A stretch of DNA of 64,000 bases from Candidatus Nitrosopelagicus sp. (GCA_028242535.1 JAOJYB010000001.1:62001-126000), one strand, 5' to 3'. Counted from the stretch's first letter, positions 28,621 through 40,080 are shown. Translations and numbers: made by a program. Notes: generated by a model from the letters alone, not told the origin.

Positions 28621-30192
28621 ATGAAGATCATATTATCATTACTGCTAGTTTTTTTTGTAACATTTTCAATTGGCACAGCATTTGGTCATGGAGCAGGTAT
28701 TGAAGCATCACCATTAATTTTTACAAATGACAGACAAATCAAAGTTACAGTAGAACTACTCCCATCAGACTTTTACAAATCAGATCAAAAAATAGTAAAA
28801 ATTGATGCATACGATCATACAAATCGTGAAACCATTACAAATGCTAGTTTCAAAGTTGAGATTTTTAATGATAATCAACTAATGTTAGATGAATGGTTTT
28901 ACACAAAAGATGGAAATTTAATTTTAGAAGTTGATCCAGAAATTGTTGTAACTGATAAAAATAGTATTGAAATTTCTGGAGAGAAAAATGATTTTGGTTT
29001 GTGGGAAAAAACTGATGAAACACCATTAATCATAACTGGACCAATTTTTGATGAAGGAGGAATATACACATTCAAAATTACACTTGACGCACAAGATGAG
29101 ATTGGAATTCTTAGCGATGTTGAGTTTGAGGTACAAGTTAGTGTGACTTTTGTAGAATACTATGAAGAAAATACGGGTGAAAAAGAAACAGAATTTCGAG
29201 TAAAATCCTATTATGATAAGATTACTAGTTTTGAGTATGATACAAAAGCAAATAATGCAAAAATCAGTTTTCCATTTGATTTTTCTGAAACAAACATTTC
29301 ACATACAAATGTAATACACACTGAGATAATGTTTCCAAAAAACACACTCGAATTTCTTTCACCTAATTATTCTGGAACAAGTAATGGTATAGAATTATTC
29401 AAATCATCCATATTCATAGATGATTATTCTGAAGAAGACAATCGTATAGTTCATTTCATTTTGTTACCAGATCATATAAGACATATTAAAAATCAATTAA
29501 AAAATATGGAAGTAGACAGTTCATCTGTAATATTACCCGATTCAATTGATTTAATTCTCAACAAAGGAAAAGAAATACAATTTCCACTAAGAACTTTGAC
29601 ACTTAGTGAAGAGTATCAAGTGGATCTAACATGGGATCCTAAAGTAATCAGTCCTGGAGAAAGTATTAGATTCATTTACACATTTAGAGATACAACAGAC
29701 TTGGGTCCAATTAGAAATTCTGATTACACATTTACAATATTACAAGATGGTAAAACAATTTTTTCTGAAGATCGATTTGCAAAAATTGGTGCTGACTATT
29801 CAGACTTTACATTTACAGAAGAACAAACAGGTCTAACAGTTGCTAGATTTTCAAATATTTCAGGTAGTGGACAGCAAACAGAATTTGCATTTGTAGTTGG
29901 TGGACAAACAGAGTCAAAATCATCATCAGTTCCAGAATGGGTGAAAAACAATGCTGGATGGTGGGCAGATGGTCAGATACCTGACTCTGCATTCATTGAT
30001 GGAATTGAATTTTTGATAAAAGATGGAATTATTGTTGTTTCAAATGCAAAACAAACTGAATCACAAGCAGATGGAATTCCGGAGTGGGTGAAAAACAATG
30101 CTGGATGGTGGGCAGATGGACGAATACCGGATTCTGCATTTATTGATGGAATTGAATATTTGATAAAAGATGGAATTATAAAAATTAATTAA
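28621..30192 (+). CDS. Secreted thaumarchaeal protein, paralogue of 20506..22158, two C-terminal WVKNNAGWWADG modules
   Basis: Signal ...GTAFG|HGAGIEASP; VPEWVKNNAGWWADGQIPDSAFIDGIEFLIKDGII x2. Confidence 0.8.
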   Translation: MKIILSLLLVFFVTFSIGTAFGHGAGIEASPLIFTNDRQIKVTVELLPSDFYKSDQKIVKIDAYDHTNRETITNASFKVEIFNDNQLMLDEWFYTKDGNLILEVDPEIVVTDKNSIEISGEKNDFGLWEKTDETPLIITGPIFDEGGIYTFKITLDAQDEIGILSDVEFEVQVSVTFVEYYEENTGEKETEFRVKSYYDKITSFEYDTKANNAKISFPFDFSETNISHTNVIHTEIMFPKNTLEFLSPNYSGTSNGIELFKSSIFIDDYSEEDNRIVHFILLPDHIRHIKNQLKNMEVDSSSVILPDSIDLILNKGKEIQFPLRTLTLSEEYQVDLTWDPKVISPGESIRFIYTFRDTTDLGPIRNSDYTFTILQDGKTIFSEDRFAKIGADYSDFTFTEEQTGLTVARFSNISGSGQQTEFAFVVGGQTESKSSSVPEWVKNNAGWWADGQIPDSAFIDGIEFLIKDGIIVVSNAKQTESQADGIPEWVKNNAGWWADGRIPDSAFIDGIEYLIKDGIIKIN

Positions 30193-30204
30193 GAAAAAAT
30201 TTGG

Positions 30205-30330
30205 TTACTCAAAAGCTGAAACAAAACTAGATTTTTCTGCTTTTGCTTTTTTACACTTACATTGAATTGAAGATTCCCCACATTCAAAGCAAATTAGGAG
30301 ATTTCCTCTTTTGTAGTCGTAAAGTGACAT
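30205..30330 (-). CDS. Small cysteine-rich protein (41 aa)
   Basis: Hand translation MSLYDYKRGNLLICFECGESSIQCKCKKAKAEKSSFVSAFE. Confidence 0.5.
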   Translation of the reverse strand: MSLYDYKRGNLLICFECGESSIQCKCKKAKAEKSSFVSAFE

Positions 30331-30486
30331 TTCCACATTCTATTACAAAATTTGTATTTAATTAACGCTAAAACCATCTTTGATGGCATTGGCAAATTTG
30401 TTTGAATCCGTAACCCAGCCAAAAACTTGGAAAAGATATTGAAGATATACTAGATAAAATTGATATGTGAGCATATCAAAAGATAG

Positions 30487-31488
30487 TTGAAATTCATGAT
30501 AGATTTGAAATACCAAAATGGTTCCAAGAAAAAGATAGTGATAGCAATTGGTGGAAATGCAATTTTACAAAAGGATCAAATTGGTACATATGAAGAACAG
30601 CAAGAAAATATCAAAAAAACGGCAAAAAATATAGCTTCTATTGTTCTAGGAAAACATCAATACAAAATTTCAGCTATTACTCACGGTAATGGACCACAGG
30701 TAGGAAATTTACTCCTACAACAGGAATTTGCAAAAAATATACCTAATCTGCCAATGCATGCGGTTATAGCTATGACACAAGGTCAAATTGGATATATGTT
30801 ACAGCAAGCACTTCAAAACGAGTTTTTAAAATTAAAAAAAAATAAAAAGGTTGTAAGTTTGATTACTCAAACACTCGTATCTAAAAATGATCCAAAATTT
30901 GGTAAAACTTCTGCAAGTAAGCCTATAGGTTCTTTCTTAACAGAGATTGAGGCAAAAAAATTAAGGGATAAGACAGGCTATATTATTAAGAAAGTAAAAC
31001 CTACTGGGAAAAAAACATGGAGAAGAGTAGTTGCATCTCCAAAGCCGCTAGAAATTGTTGAATTAGATATATTGAAAGAATTCATTGAGGATGATTCCTG
31101 TTTGCTGATTGCTGGTGGTGGCGGTGGAATACCTGTAATCAAGAATGGTTCTAGTTTTAAGGGAATAGACTGTGTGGTTGACAAGGATCATGTTGGAGCT
31201 TTGATTGCAAAATCTATTGGAGCTTCGGTACTTTTGATTCTAACAGACGTAGACAAAGTAAAATTGAATTATGGTAAGCCGAATGAGAGTGACTTGGATA
31301 CTATTACTGTAAAAACTGCAAAAAAACTCCTAAAGGAAGGACAATTTTTGGAAGGAAGCATGAAACCAAAGATACTGGCAATGATAGATTTCTTAGAATC
31401 TGGAGGAGATATGGGTATTATCACATCTTTAGACAATGCTCTAGCAGCATTAAATGGTAAAGATGGCACAATTATTTCAAAAAATTAA
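30487..31488 (+). CDS. arcC: Carbamate kinase
   Basis: KKIVIAIGGNAILQ, THGNGPQVGNLLLQ, AGGGGGIPV, GSMKPKILA; true start probably ATG 30496. Confidence 0.92.
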   Translation: MKFMIDLKYQNGSKKKIVIAIGGNAILQKDQIGTYEEQQENIKKTAKNIASIVLGKHQYKISAITHGNGPQVGNLLLQQEFAKNIPNLPMHAVIAMTQGQIGYMLQQALQNEFLKLKKNKKVVSLITQTLVSKNDPKFGKTSASKPIGSFLTEIEAKKLRDKTGYIIKKVKPTGKKTWRRVVASPKPLEIVELDILKEFIEDDSCLLIAGGGGGIPVIKNGSSFKGIDCVVDKDHVGALIAKSIGASVLLILTDVDKVKLNYGKPNESDLDTITVKTAKKLLKEGQFLEGSMKPKILAMIDFLESGGDMGIITSLDNALAALNGKDGTIISKN

Positions 31489-31553
31489 GTATTGCTAATA
31501 TTAAATTTGGTTTATTGTCTAAAAATAAAGTATGATGATTAGCCCGTAATTTC

Positions 31554-32483
31554 TTATTGCAAAAGTAGGCTCAAAATCGCTGCACGTGTAAATTTTCCGT
31601 ATTCAGCTTGCTGAAAATATCTTGCTTGTTTTGTTGAATCAACATCAGTAGAAATTTCATCTAGTCTTGGAAGGGGGTGAAGTAATATTGCATCTTCTTT
31701 CATTTTATTTACAACATCCTGACCTATTATGTAACTGCCCTTAACTTTGAGATATTCCTCTTCATCAGGAAATCTTTCTTTTTGAATTCTTGTTACGTAT
31801 AAGACATCTAAATCTTCTATGTATTCATCCAAATCTTCAGATTCCGTATACGATAAATTCCCTTTGAGATTATATGTAAAATTAGTTCTAATTTTCAAAG
31901 ATTCTGGAGATATTAGATGAACGTTAACATCATAGTTGCTTAATCCGTACAACAAAGAATAAACTGTTCGTCCATACTTTAGATCACCAACAATTCCAAT
32001 ATTTTTTCCATCAATTTTACCTAATTCTTTTTTTATTGTATACAAATCTAGAATTGCTTGTGTTGGATGTTCTGTTGTTCCACTACCTGCATTGATAACA
32101 GGTTTTGTAGATATTTCTGCTGCAAATTTACTGGCACCATCTAGAGAATGACGTAAAACAATCACATCAGCATATCCAGACATGATTTTTACAGTGTCAG
32201 CTAAACTTTCACCTTTCTTAATAGATGATGATGTCGCATCTGCAATTCCAAATGATGTACCTCCAATCAATGCCATTGCAGATTGGAAGCTAAGTGTTGT
32301 TCTAGTACTTGGTTCAAAGAAAAGATATCCCAAAGTTTTTCCTCTGGCCATCTCCTGTCTTTGTTCTGTCTTCATTTCCATGATTTCGTTTGTTTTAGAG
32401 TATATTTTTTCCAGATCATCTTTAGATAAATCATGTATGGAGATGATGCCATTTTGAGAAAAATTATTCATCCTTTGATTCAT
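31554..32483 (-). CDS. pyrB: Aspartate carbamoyltransferase catalytic subunit
   Basis: FFEPSTRTTLSFQSAM, HPTQAILDLYTI, HPLPRLDEIS. Confidence 0.95.
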   Translation of the reverse strand: MNQRMNNFSQNGIISIHDLSKDDLEKIYSKTNEIMEMKTEQRQEMARGKTLGYLFFEPSTRTTLSFQSAMALIGGTSFGIADATSSSIKKGESLADTVKIMSGYADVIVLRHSLDGASKFAAEISTKPVINAGSGTTEHPTQAILDLYTIKKELGKIDGKNIGIVGDLKYGRTVYSLLYGLSNYDVNVHLISPESLKIRTNFTYNLKGNLSYTESEDLDEYIEDLDVLYVTRIQKERFPDEEEYLKVKGSYIIGQDVVNKMKEDAILLHPLPRLDEISTDVDSTKQARYFQQAEYGKFTRAAILSLLLQ

Positions 32484-32511
32484 ATATACTGGGAGTTATA
32501 CAAACTATTCT

Positions 32512-32982
32512 ATGGAACAATCTGATTTGATAGTCAGACGTATCAAAGATGGCACAGTAATTGATCATATTAACGAGGGAAAAGGTCTCAAAGTACTAGA
32601 AGCACTAGATATTGATGGTAGACGTGGAAATGTTATAACAATTGCATTGAATATGCCCAGTGGAAAATTAAAGAAAAAAGACATGATAAAGGTAGAAGGT
32701 AGATTTTTGGAAGATGACGATACAAACAAACTTGCAGTTATTGCTCCATCATCTACTGTGAATATTATCAAGAATTACAAATTAATTGAAAAACGTCATC
32801 TTTCACTTCCAAATCAAATAGAGCGAATTTTTAGATGCTCAAATCCAGACTGCATTACTAACAGTCAAGAACACATCGAGTCTACAATGGAGGTCATAAA
32901 CAAGGAACAATTAGTACTAAAGTGTAGATATTGTGGAAGAATTTTAGATGTTAATGATCTAAGATACCAAAAAAAGGATTAA
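32512..32982 (+). CDS. pyrI: Aspartate carbamoyltransferase regulatory subunit
   Basis: IKDGTVIDHINEGKGLKVLEAL; CSNPDCITN...CRYCGR zinc domain. Confidence 0.95.
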   Translation: MEQSDLIVRRIKDGTVIDHINEGKGLKVLEALDIDGRRGNVITIALNMPSGKLKKKDMIKVEGRFLEDDDTNKLAVIAPSSTVNIIKNYKLIEKRHLSLPNQIERIFRCSNPDCITNSQEHIESTMEVINKEQLVLKCRYCGRILDVNDLRYQKKD

Positions 32983-33007
32983 AAAATTTCAAAAAATAAT
33001 TTTTTGA

Positions 33008-33364
33008 TTATTGTCCTAAGATAATGAACATCATGACGATACCGTAGATGGCAATTGATTCTACCATTCCGATAAAGATGAACACTTTGGATTGTAATGC
33101 TGGATTCTCAGTAATTACTGCTAAACCTGCAGAACCTACATAACCTAAACCAATTCCTGCACCCATTGCTGCAAGACCAAATGCAAGACCTGCACCGATT
33201 AATTTTGAACCGTCACTACTACCAGAAGAAGTACCTTCTTCAGCAGCATGTGCAACGCCGGTTAGTCCTGTAAATGAAACTGCGATGATTGCTAGTAAGA
33301 ATATTGAGAGTGGTCTCATTTTCAATTTTTGAATTCTAGTAACCATATTTAAACCAACACCCAA
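33008..33364 (-). CDS. atpK: A-type ATP synthase proteolipid subunit K with N-terminal signal-like extension
   Basis: GAGLAFGLAAMGAGIGLGYVGSAGLAVITENP...FIGMVESIAIYGIVMMFIIL. Confidence 0.92.
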   Translation of the reverse strand: MGVGLNMVTRIQKLKMRPLSIFLLAIIAVSFTGLTGVAHAAEEGTSSGSSDGSKLIGAGLAFGLAAMGAGIGLGYVGSAGLAVITENPALQSKVFIFIGMVESIAIYGIVMMFIILGQ

Positions 33365-33369
33365 TTTTA

Positions 33370-33501
33370 TCAGATCTTATCCAAAGTTTTCTTTTTTGCA
33401 GATTGAAGTTTATCTTTGATAGTTTTTGAAGAATTTTCATATTCTTGATCTAAAGTTTTTTTAGACTTTTCAAGTAATTTTTTAATTTCATTTTTTGCCA
33501 T
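33370..33501 (-). CDS. 43-aa Lys-rich helical ORF between atpD and atpK
   Basis: Hand translation MAKNEIKKLLKKSKKTLDQEYENSSKTIKDKLQSAKKKTLDKI; stop 6 bp from atpK ORF; not in supplied ORF track. Confidence 0.6.
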   Translation of the reverse strand: MAKNEIKKLLEKSKKTLDQEYENSSKTIKDKLQSAKKKTLDKI

Positions 33502-34134
33502 TTACTGCCTTTTCTCCATTGAAGCTTTCACTTTTTTTAACCTTGCGAATTCTTCTCTTTCTCTTTCTTCTAAGGTGGCAAGTATAAATCGAACTCTTTG
33601 TTTGTATTTAGGAATAATTACATTTTCTAAAGCGTTTAGTAGTTTTTGTGTTTTTTCAAGTGCTTTAGCAAGACTGAATATTGAGTTTTCATATTCAGCA
33701 GCCTTACAAATTTTTGGGAGTAAATCTTTGATTAGTTTTGCACCACGATCAATTGATGCATTAGTATCTGCAAACCCATAAGGAATTGATTTTGTATCTT
33801 TTTCAGTTACAGTTAACACAGGAATAGTTACGTCCACTACACGTTTTACATCAGATTCTACTTCCATAACACCAGGTGTTGATTGGGCTACAGAATCAAC
33901 TGTTGCCACGCCTAAGGAGAGGTATGATTCGTTAACTGATTGATAAATTTCTTGTAAAGGTTCCCAAATTCCACCTCTTGTTTTTTGGGCTTCTGCAATC
34001 ATTTCTTCAATATTTTTTAGTAAAACTTTACGTTTGTCATCTAAAATTTTTTGTACCATTGAAGCAACTTGGTCAGAACGCTTGTATTTGAATAACTCAA
34101 TCTTTGTTGCTGTAACATTTTGTCCAAATGACAT
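33502..34134 (-). CDS. atpD: A-type ATP synthase subunit D
   Basis: TKIELFKYKRSDQVASMVQKILDDKRKVLL, INALENVIIPKYKQRVRFI-type motif. Confidence 0.93.
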   Translation of the reverse strand: MSFGQNVTATKIELFKYKRSDQVASMVQKILDDKRKVLLKNIEEMIAEAQKTRGGIWEPLQEIYQSVNESYLSLGVATVDSVAQSTPGVMEVESDVKRVVDVTIPVLTVTEKDTKSIPYGFADTNASIDRGAKLIKDLLPKICKAAEYENSIFSLAKALEKTQKLLNALENVIIPKYKQRVRFILATLEEREREEFARLKKVKASMEKRQ

Positions 34135-34139
34135 TATAA

Positions 34140-35522
34140 TTATTCCTTGTAATATTGCTCAACGTATTTGTCTTTGACTTTGGTTAGTTCATTCTTTGGA
34201 AGTTTTGAGATTGCACTCCACTGTAGTCCTAATGTTTCTTCAATAGTTCTGTCTTCGTCAACTGCCTGTGACAAGAATTTCTTTTCAAATTCATCACCAA
34301 AGTTCATGTAATTAAGATCAATCGGTGTAAGTCCTGCTTTACCAACAATTCCTGCAAGTGCTCTAACTTCTTGAGCACGAGAATATGCATCATAGTTTTG
34401 GTTAGATATTTCTTGATGATCAGCTCGTGTACTTCCCTCACCAATTCCATCTTTCATGATTCTGCTAAGACTCATCAAGATATTGATTGGTGGATAAACT
34501 CCTTGTCTGAATAAATCACGTCCAAGTACAAGTTGTCCTTCTGTAATATATCCAGTAAGGTCTGGAATTGGATGTGTGATATCATCAGATGGCATTGTTA
34601 AAATTGGCATTTGAGTTACACTTCCTTTTCTGCCTTTAAGTCGACCTGCTCTTTCATAGATTGTAGAGAGGTCAGTGTAAAGATAACCTGGATATCCTTT
34701 TCTTCCCGGTACCTCTTCTCTTGCTGCACTAATTTCACGAAGTGCTTCAGCATAGTTTGTCATGTCAGTTAGGATTACCAACACATGCATTCCTAAATCA
34801 TATGCTAGATATTCTGCTACAGTCAATGCTACTCTAGGTGTAATGATTCTCTCAATTGCAGGATCATCTGCAAGGTTCAAAAATAGTACACTTCTTTTTA
34901 ATGCACCAGATTCTTCTAAACTTCTTTTGAAATATTCTGCTTCACTGTATTGTACACCAATTGCTGCAAAGACTACAGCAAACTCATCTTTTGTTCCAAC
35001 AATTGCTGCTTGACGTGCAATTTGTGCAGCCAATATATTGTGTGACATGCCAGAGCCTGAAAATATTGGAAGTTTTTGTCCACGTACTAGAGTAAGCATT
35101 CCATCAATTACAGAAACGCCTGTTTGAATGAAATCTTTTGGGTATTCTCTTTGTTCAGGATTCATTGGTGCGCCGTTAATATCTAAAAATGATGTTGCAA
35201 CTGGTTCTGGAAGACCATCTTTTGCTCTTCCTAGACCATCAAAGACTCTACCGAGTACTTGTTCTGATACCGGCATTTCCATAACTTTGCCGACAAATTT
35301 TGCGTTTGTTCCAGATACAGAAAGACCTGTTGTTCCTTCAAAAACTTGTACAACTGCTTTACCATTTCCAACCTCTAAGACTTTGCCTAGACGTTTTTCA
35401 CCTTCAGTTGTTTCAATCTCTACAAGTTCATCAAATGCTGCATTGTCAACACCATCAACGATTACAAGTGGTCCTTTAATCTCAGCAATTTTGCTGTATT
35501 GAACTCCACCTTGAGTGGTCAA
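34140..35522 (-). CDS. atpB: A-type ATP synthase subunit B
   Basis: [64 protein letters not shown]. Confidence 0.97.
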   Translation of the reverse strand: MTTQGGVQYSKIAEIKGPLVIVDGVDNAAFDELVEIETTEGEKRLGKVLEVGNGKAVVQVFEGTTGLSVSGTNAKFVGKVMEMPVSEQVLGRVFDGLGRAKDGLPEPVATSFLDINGAPMNPEQREYPKDFIQTGVSVIDGMLTLVRGQKLPIFSGSGMSHNILAAQIARQAAIVGTKDEFAVVFAAIGVQYSEAEYFKRSLEESGALKRSVLFLNLADDPAIERIITPRVALTVAEYLAYDLGMHVLVILTDMTNYAEALREISAAREEVPGRKGYPGYLYTDLSTIYERAGRLKGRKGSVTQMPILTMPSDDITHPIPDLTGYITEGQLVLGRDLFRQGVYPPINILMSLSRIMKDGIGEGSTRADHQEISNQNYDAYSRAQEVRALAGIVGKAGLTPIDLNYMNFGDEFEKKFLSQAVDEDRTIEETLGLQWSAISKLPKNELTKVKDKYVEQYYKE

Positions 35523-37297
35523 TTTTGAACCTTTACTCCTGTAATACTTTTGAATTGTTCTATCATATCAGTTGAAAGTTTATCTAATTTATTCATCTCG
35601 TCATCTTTGACATCCATTCTTGCTTTGAGTAATAATGAAATTACATCCATAGAACGAATATCAGCTAGTGATGCACCATCTTTGAGTGCTTGCTGACCTT
35701 GATTGTAAAAGTCAACTTGTAATTTCATTAATTTGAATTGTTTTTCAGGACTACAATAGGTATCAACGTCATCAAAGGAGTTTTGTTGTAAGATTCCAAT
35801 CTTAATCATTCTTGCAACTTCTAGAATTAATTTTTCTTCATCTGGAAGTGCTTCAGGTCCTAAAAGTTGAACAATTTCTTTTAGAGTATCTTCTCTTTGT
35901 AAGATGCCATATGTTTGACTTCTTATATCCAACCAATCTTTACTGATATTTTCTGACCACCATTTTGAAATGTCGGCCAGATATCCAGAGTAAGAGTTCA
36001 TCCAGTTGATTGATGGATAATGCCTTGAATATGCTAATTTGGCATCTAATGCCCAGAATGTTTTGATAAATCTCATTGTGTGTGTTGTAACTGGTTCTGT
36101 AAAATCACCACCAGATGGAGATACTGCACCAACTAGAGATACAGAGCCATCTCTTTCAGGAGAACCTTTTGCTTGAACACGTCCTGCTCTTTCATAAAAT
36201 TCTGCTAACCTTGATGCAAGATATGATGGATAACCTTCTTCTGCAGGCATCTCCTCTAATCTTCCTGACATTTCACGAAGTGCTTCTGCCCATCTACTTG
36301 TAGAATCTGCTACAAGTACAACGTCATAACCCATATCACGATAATATTCTGCAATTGTTACACCAGTGTAGATACTTGCTTCTCTTGCTGCTACTGGCAT
36401 GTTACTTGTGTTTGCAACAAGTACTGTTCTGTCCATAAGTGGTTTTCCAGTTCGTGGATCTTTGAGTTCTGGAAATTCAACAAGTACTTCAGTCATCTCG
36501 TTACCTCTTTCTCCACAACCAATGTAGACTACAACCTGAGAGTCTGCCCATTTTGCAATTTGATGAAGTGTTACAGTTTTACCAGTACCAAATGCTCCCG
36601 GAATAGAACCAGTACCACCTTTTGCTAATGGAAAAAATGTGTCGATGACTCTTTGACCAGTAAGAAGTGGTACAGTTGGATCATATCTTTTGAGATATGG
36701 TCGTGGTTGTCTTACAGGCCATTTATGCCACATCATTAGTGGCGATGATTGACCATCTTTTTCTACAGTTGCAATCTCGGTATCTAAATTATAATCACCT
36801 TCTGAAATAATTTTTGTAATTTTTCCACCTTTGTGATCTGGTGGAACTAAAATTTTATGTTCAATTAATGACGATTCTGGAACGATTCCAATAATATTTC
36901 CTGCTTCAACTTCATCACCAACTTTTACTGTTGGAGAAAAGTGATATTCTTTTGTCATATCAACAGGAGTGGTTGTAATTCCCCTACCAATGAATGAGCC
37001 TGATTTTGCGGCTAGGTCTTTTAGTGGTCTTTGAATTCCGTCATAGATTTGACCAATAATTCCAGGTCCTAGAAAAACACTAAGAGGATTTCCAGTACCA
37101 ACAACTGGTTCGCCTGGTTTTAGACCACTTGTTGATTCATAAACTTGAATAAATGCTACATCGCCTGTGAGACGAATTACTTCACCAATTAATTTTGCTT
37201 CTCCAACAGATACGGTCTCATACATTTTTGCATCTGCCATGCCGTCAGCTCTTACTGCCGGTCCGCTAATCCATACAATTTTACCTTGTGCTACCAT
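35519..37297 (-). CDS. atpA: A-type ATP synthase subunit A
   Basis: [44 protein letters not shown]. Confidence 0.98.
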   Translation of the reverse strand: MVAQGKIVWISGPAVRADGMADAKMYETVSVGEAKLIGEVIRLTGDVAFIQVYESTSGLKPGEPVVGTGNPLSVFLGPGIIGQIYDGIQRPLKDLAAKSGSFIGRGITTTPVDMTKEYHFSPTVKVGDEVEAGNIIGIVPESSLIEHKILVPPDHKGGKITKIISEGDYNLDTEIATVEKDGQSSPLMMWHKWPVRQPRPYLKRYDPTVPLLTGQRVIDTFFPLAKGGTGSIPGAFGTGKTVTLHQIAKWADSQVVVYIGCGERGNEMTEVLVEFPELKDPRTGKPLMDRTVLVANTSNMPVAAREASIYTGVTIAEYYRDMGYDVVLVADSTSRWAEALREMSGRLEEMPAEEGYPSYLASRLAEFYERAGRVQAKGSPERDGSVSLVGAVSPSGGDFTEPVTTHTMRFIKTFWALDAKLAYSRHYPSINWMNSYSGYLADISKWWSENISKDWLDIRSQTYGILQREDTLKEIVQLLGPEALPDEEKLILEVARMIKIGILQQNSFDDVDTYCSPEKQFKLMKLQVDFYNQGQQALKDGASLADIRSMDVISLLLKARMDVKDDEMNKLDKLSTDMIEQFKSITGVKVQN

Positions 37298-37298
37298 A

Positions 37299-37898
37299 TC
37301 AATTACCTAAGTTAAATTGTGCTGCAATATCTTTTCTAATTAAAGGTTTCAACAATTCAATTCTTGCATCAATGGTATTATCAAAGCTCATAGATCCATC
37401 TTTTGATGTTACTTTGACTCCACCCATACAATCAATCAGATCATTTGATAGTTCTGCACCAGAAATGTTTGATACAGCCGATTGAACTACATCCTTGTCC
37501 TTAGAATTTGTGTAAACTATAACATCACTAGTATTTAGTGCGGAAGTTGCTTCAGTAAGTAATTTTGTGATTAAACTTGAATATTCAGAATTTCGTTCCA
37601 TATTTACGATCTTTGCTTTTGCTTTTTCTAAGACCTTATCAGTAGATTCCTGTACAATTAGAAGTGATTTGTTTCTAGCCTCCAGATCTGCACTTCCGAC
37701 GATCTGTTTTTCAATTTTATCTGCTTCTTTTTTACCATCAGAGATTATCTTTTCATATTCTTCTTCAAGCATAGACAATGAATCAGAGAGAATGTTCTGA
37801 GCATCTGCAAGTGAGTTTTTTAGACTTTTAGAGAATTCTGACGAATTTCGTTCTAAAACCTGATCGATGGTTGATTCTAGAGCAGAATTAGATGACAA
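37299..37898 (-). CDS. atpE: A-type ATP synthase subunit E
   Basis: Stalk-type helical N-term; [46 protein letters not shown]. Confidence 0.88.
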   Translation of the reverse strand: MSSNSALESTIDQVLERNSSEFSKSLKNSLADAQNILSDSLSMLEEEYEKIISDGKKEADKIEKQIVGSADLEARNKSLLIVQESTDKVLEKAKAKIVNMERNSEYSSLITKLLTEATSALNTSDVIVYTNSKDKDVVQSAVSNISGAELSNDLIDCMGGVKVTSKDGSMSFDNTIDARIELLKPLIRKDIAAQFNLGN

Positions 37899-37980
37899 TA
37901 AATGCAGTCTTAAGGAATTGAATTTTAATGTTGGGGTTTTGGAAAGATTTTAAACATACACGTTTGACAACATCGATATC

Positions 37981-40080
37981 TTGGTAGTGGCAGAACTAAA
38001 AATTGGAACAGTTATTTTACCTAGATCGGATACACCACAAATTGTTTCTAGATTAACAGAATTTGAGTGGTTTCACAAAATCGACTCTACATCAGAGACA
38101 GTTACGCCTGAAATTGATGATATTTTACTAAGAGCCCAACAGACATTTCAAGAAATTGACGAAGTCGTCAAAGGATTAGGAATTCCAAGGGAAGTAGGAA
38201 TGATGGAAATCTTGTTCAAAGGGACTGTCTTCAAAAAACAGAATCAAGAACTACATGAGTTAGAAGAAATGGTAGAAGATGTTACAAAAAAGAGATCAGG
38301 AATTATTGATGCACCGGCTAAATTACTCAAAGAGCAAGAAGAATACAAAAAAGAGATCAATGATTTTACAACCCTAAAAGAGGCATTAGAAGTAGTAAAG
38401 AAACTAAACATAGATCTCACCGGATTTGGACTGATGAAGCAATTTTACACAAATCTGTTCATTGTTCAGACAAAAGACATTGATGAGATTAGAAGAACGT
38501 TAGATAATGTTACAATTAACCAACATGATTTGAATACAAAAGAAGAATCTGCATTGATAGTTATTGCAGATGTTGCAAACTTGGAGAAAATTCTCAAAGT
38601 AATGCGTAGTTTTAACGCAAACCCATTTTCTATTCCAGAAGGAGTAGAACAAGTTCCAACTAAGGCATATGCAACTGCAGAATTAAAGATTAAAGAATTT
38701 GAAGAAAAGCACAAAAAAGTTACAAAAGAACTTGCAAAGATGATATCAAAGATTAGAGGAGATATACTAACTTTGCACGAGAGAGCGCAAGTTGCAAAAG
38801 ATATTTTAGAATTATTAAGAAAACCTGGTGGAACAAAAAACTTTGCAGTTGTTCAGGGATATATTCCAAAGAAAATGGAAAAGAAATTCAAAGATACCAC
38901 AGGAAAATGGATGTCTATTGTAGAAGATGTCTCAGATCCAGAATTAGTAAAAAAGAAACCAACACTATTTGATAACAAAATTTTTGTTAGGACATTTGAG
39001 GTAATCACACAAAGTCAAGGAATTCCAAAGAGAGGCGAATCAGATCCAACACCAATGATTGCATTGATGTGGCCAATATTTTATGGATTAATGTTTGCAG
39101 ATGTTGGTCACGGATTATTACTAATGGGATTAGGTCTAGTCTTCAAACTGAAAGGACAAGGAAATCTTTCTAGATGGGGAATGCTAATTGCAATCTCTGG
39201 AGCATCTGCTGCTATAGCGGGCGTGGGAACAGGAGAGATGTTTGGATTCCATATTGATCATATTCAACCATTTGAAGGAATTTTAGAAGAAGGTGGTGCA
39301 TTACATTCAGTTTCATGGCTAGTTGGAGCAATTAGCGTTGCACAACTAGACTTTGATCAAGTAATTATGATTCTAAAGGTTTCATTATTTTTGGGAATAA
39401 TTCACATTCTTTGGGCGTTCGCGTTACACATCAAAAAATTGTATCAGGATGGACACAAAACCACTATGTTTACAGAAGCAATTCCAAATGTTACACTTTA
39501 CGGCGGAATAGTTGTAATCATGATGTGTGCAATTGGTTCAGGTTATGATGTAATGAACATGTATTCAAAAATACATACAGAGGCAGTTCCATGGGTTACA
39601 ATTTTCCTTGGTGATTGGGCACAAGTTTGGATTATTACAAGAATTGCAGGAATCATAGTTATTGCATCAATTGTAGTAATGATGATTGGCGGATTAAAAC
39701 ATATCAAAGCACATCCAGAAGAAGGTGGAAGTCCAGCAAACGTCTTCATGGAAGTTTTACTTGGAAAGAGTGTCGAGTGTCTTGCACATACAATCAGTTA
39801 TGCTCGACTCGGAATCATGCTGCTTGTGCATGCGGCGCTACTACTTACGGTAAATAATTCATTTGCATCATTAGGTGGTGTAGAATCTCCAAGTGCACTA
39901 GTATTACTCATTGGCGGAAACATCGGAATCATGATGATTGAGGGATTAATTGTCTACATCCAGTCTCTAAGGCTTCACTTGTACGAATTTTTCACAAAAT
40001 GGTATGATGGTGGAGCAGAACCATTCAAACAAGTAGTTCCAGAAATGTTCTACAATCAATTCAAGTGGAATAGAAAATAA
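37981..40080 (+). CDS. atpI: A-type ATP synthase subunit I
   Basis: PTPMIALMWPIFYGLMFADVGHGLLL, SYARLGIMLLVHAALL; divergent from atpE. Confidence 0.95.
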   Translation: MVVAELKIGTVILPRSDTPQIVSRLTEFEWFHKIDSTSETVTPEIDDILLRAQQTFQEIDEVVKGLGIPREVGMMEILFKGTVFKKQNQELHELEEMVEDVTKKRSGIIDAPAKLLKEQEEYKKEINDFTTLKEALEVVKKLNIDLTGFGLMKQFYTNLFIVQTKDIDEIRRTLDNVTINQHDLNTKEESALIVIADVANLEKILKVMRSFNANPFSIPEGVEQVPTKAYATAELKIKEFEEKHKKVTKELAKMISKIRGDILTLHERAQVAKDILELLRKPGGTKNFAVVQGYIPKKMEKKFKDTTGKWMSIVEDVSDPELVKKKPTLFDNKIFVRTFEVITQSQGIPKRGESDPTPMIALMWPIFYGLMFADVGHGLLLMGLGLVFKLKGQGNLSRWGMLIAISGASAAIAGVGTGEMFGFHIDHIQPFEGILEEGGALHSVSWLVGAISVAQLDFDQVIMILKVSLFLGIIHILWAFALHIKKLYQDGHKTTMFTEAIPNVTLYGGIVVIMMCAIGSGYDVMNMYSKIHTEAVPWVTIFLGDWAQVWIITRIAGIIVIASIVVMMIGGLKHIKAHPEEGGSPANVFMEVLLGKSVECLAHTISYARLGIMLLVHAALLLTVNNSFASLGGVESPSALVLLIGGNIGIMMIEGLIVYIQSLRLHLYEFFTKWYDGGAEPFKQVVPEMFYNQFKWNRK

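Noticed and set aside
30331-30486. Possible gene remnant between the 41-aa ORF and arcC (peptides such as KLGKDIEDILDKIDM* or FQVFGWVTDSNKFANAIKDGF)
   Set aside because: Short, mutually incompatible frames with no recognised family; cannot be separated from chance
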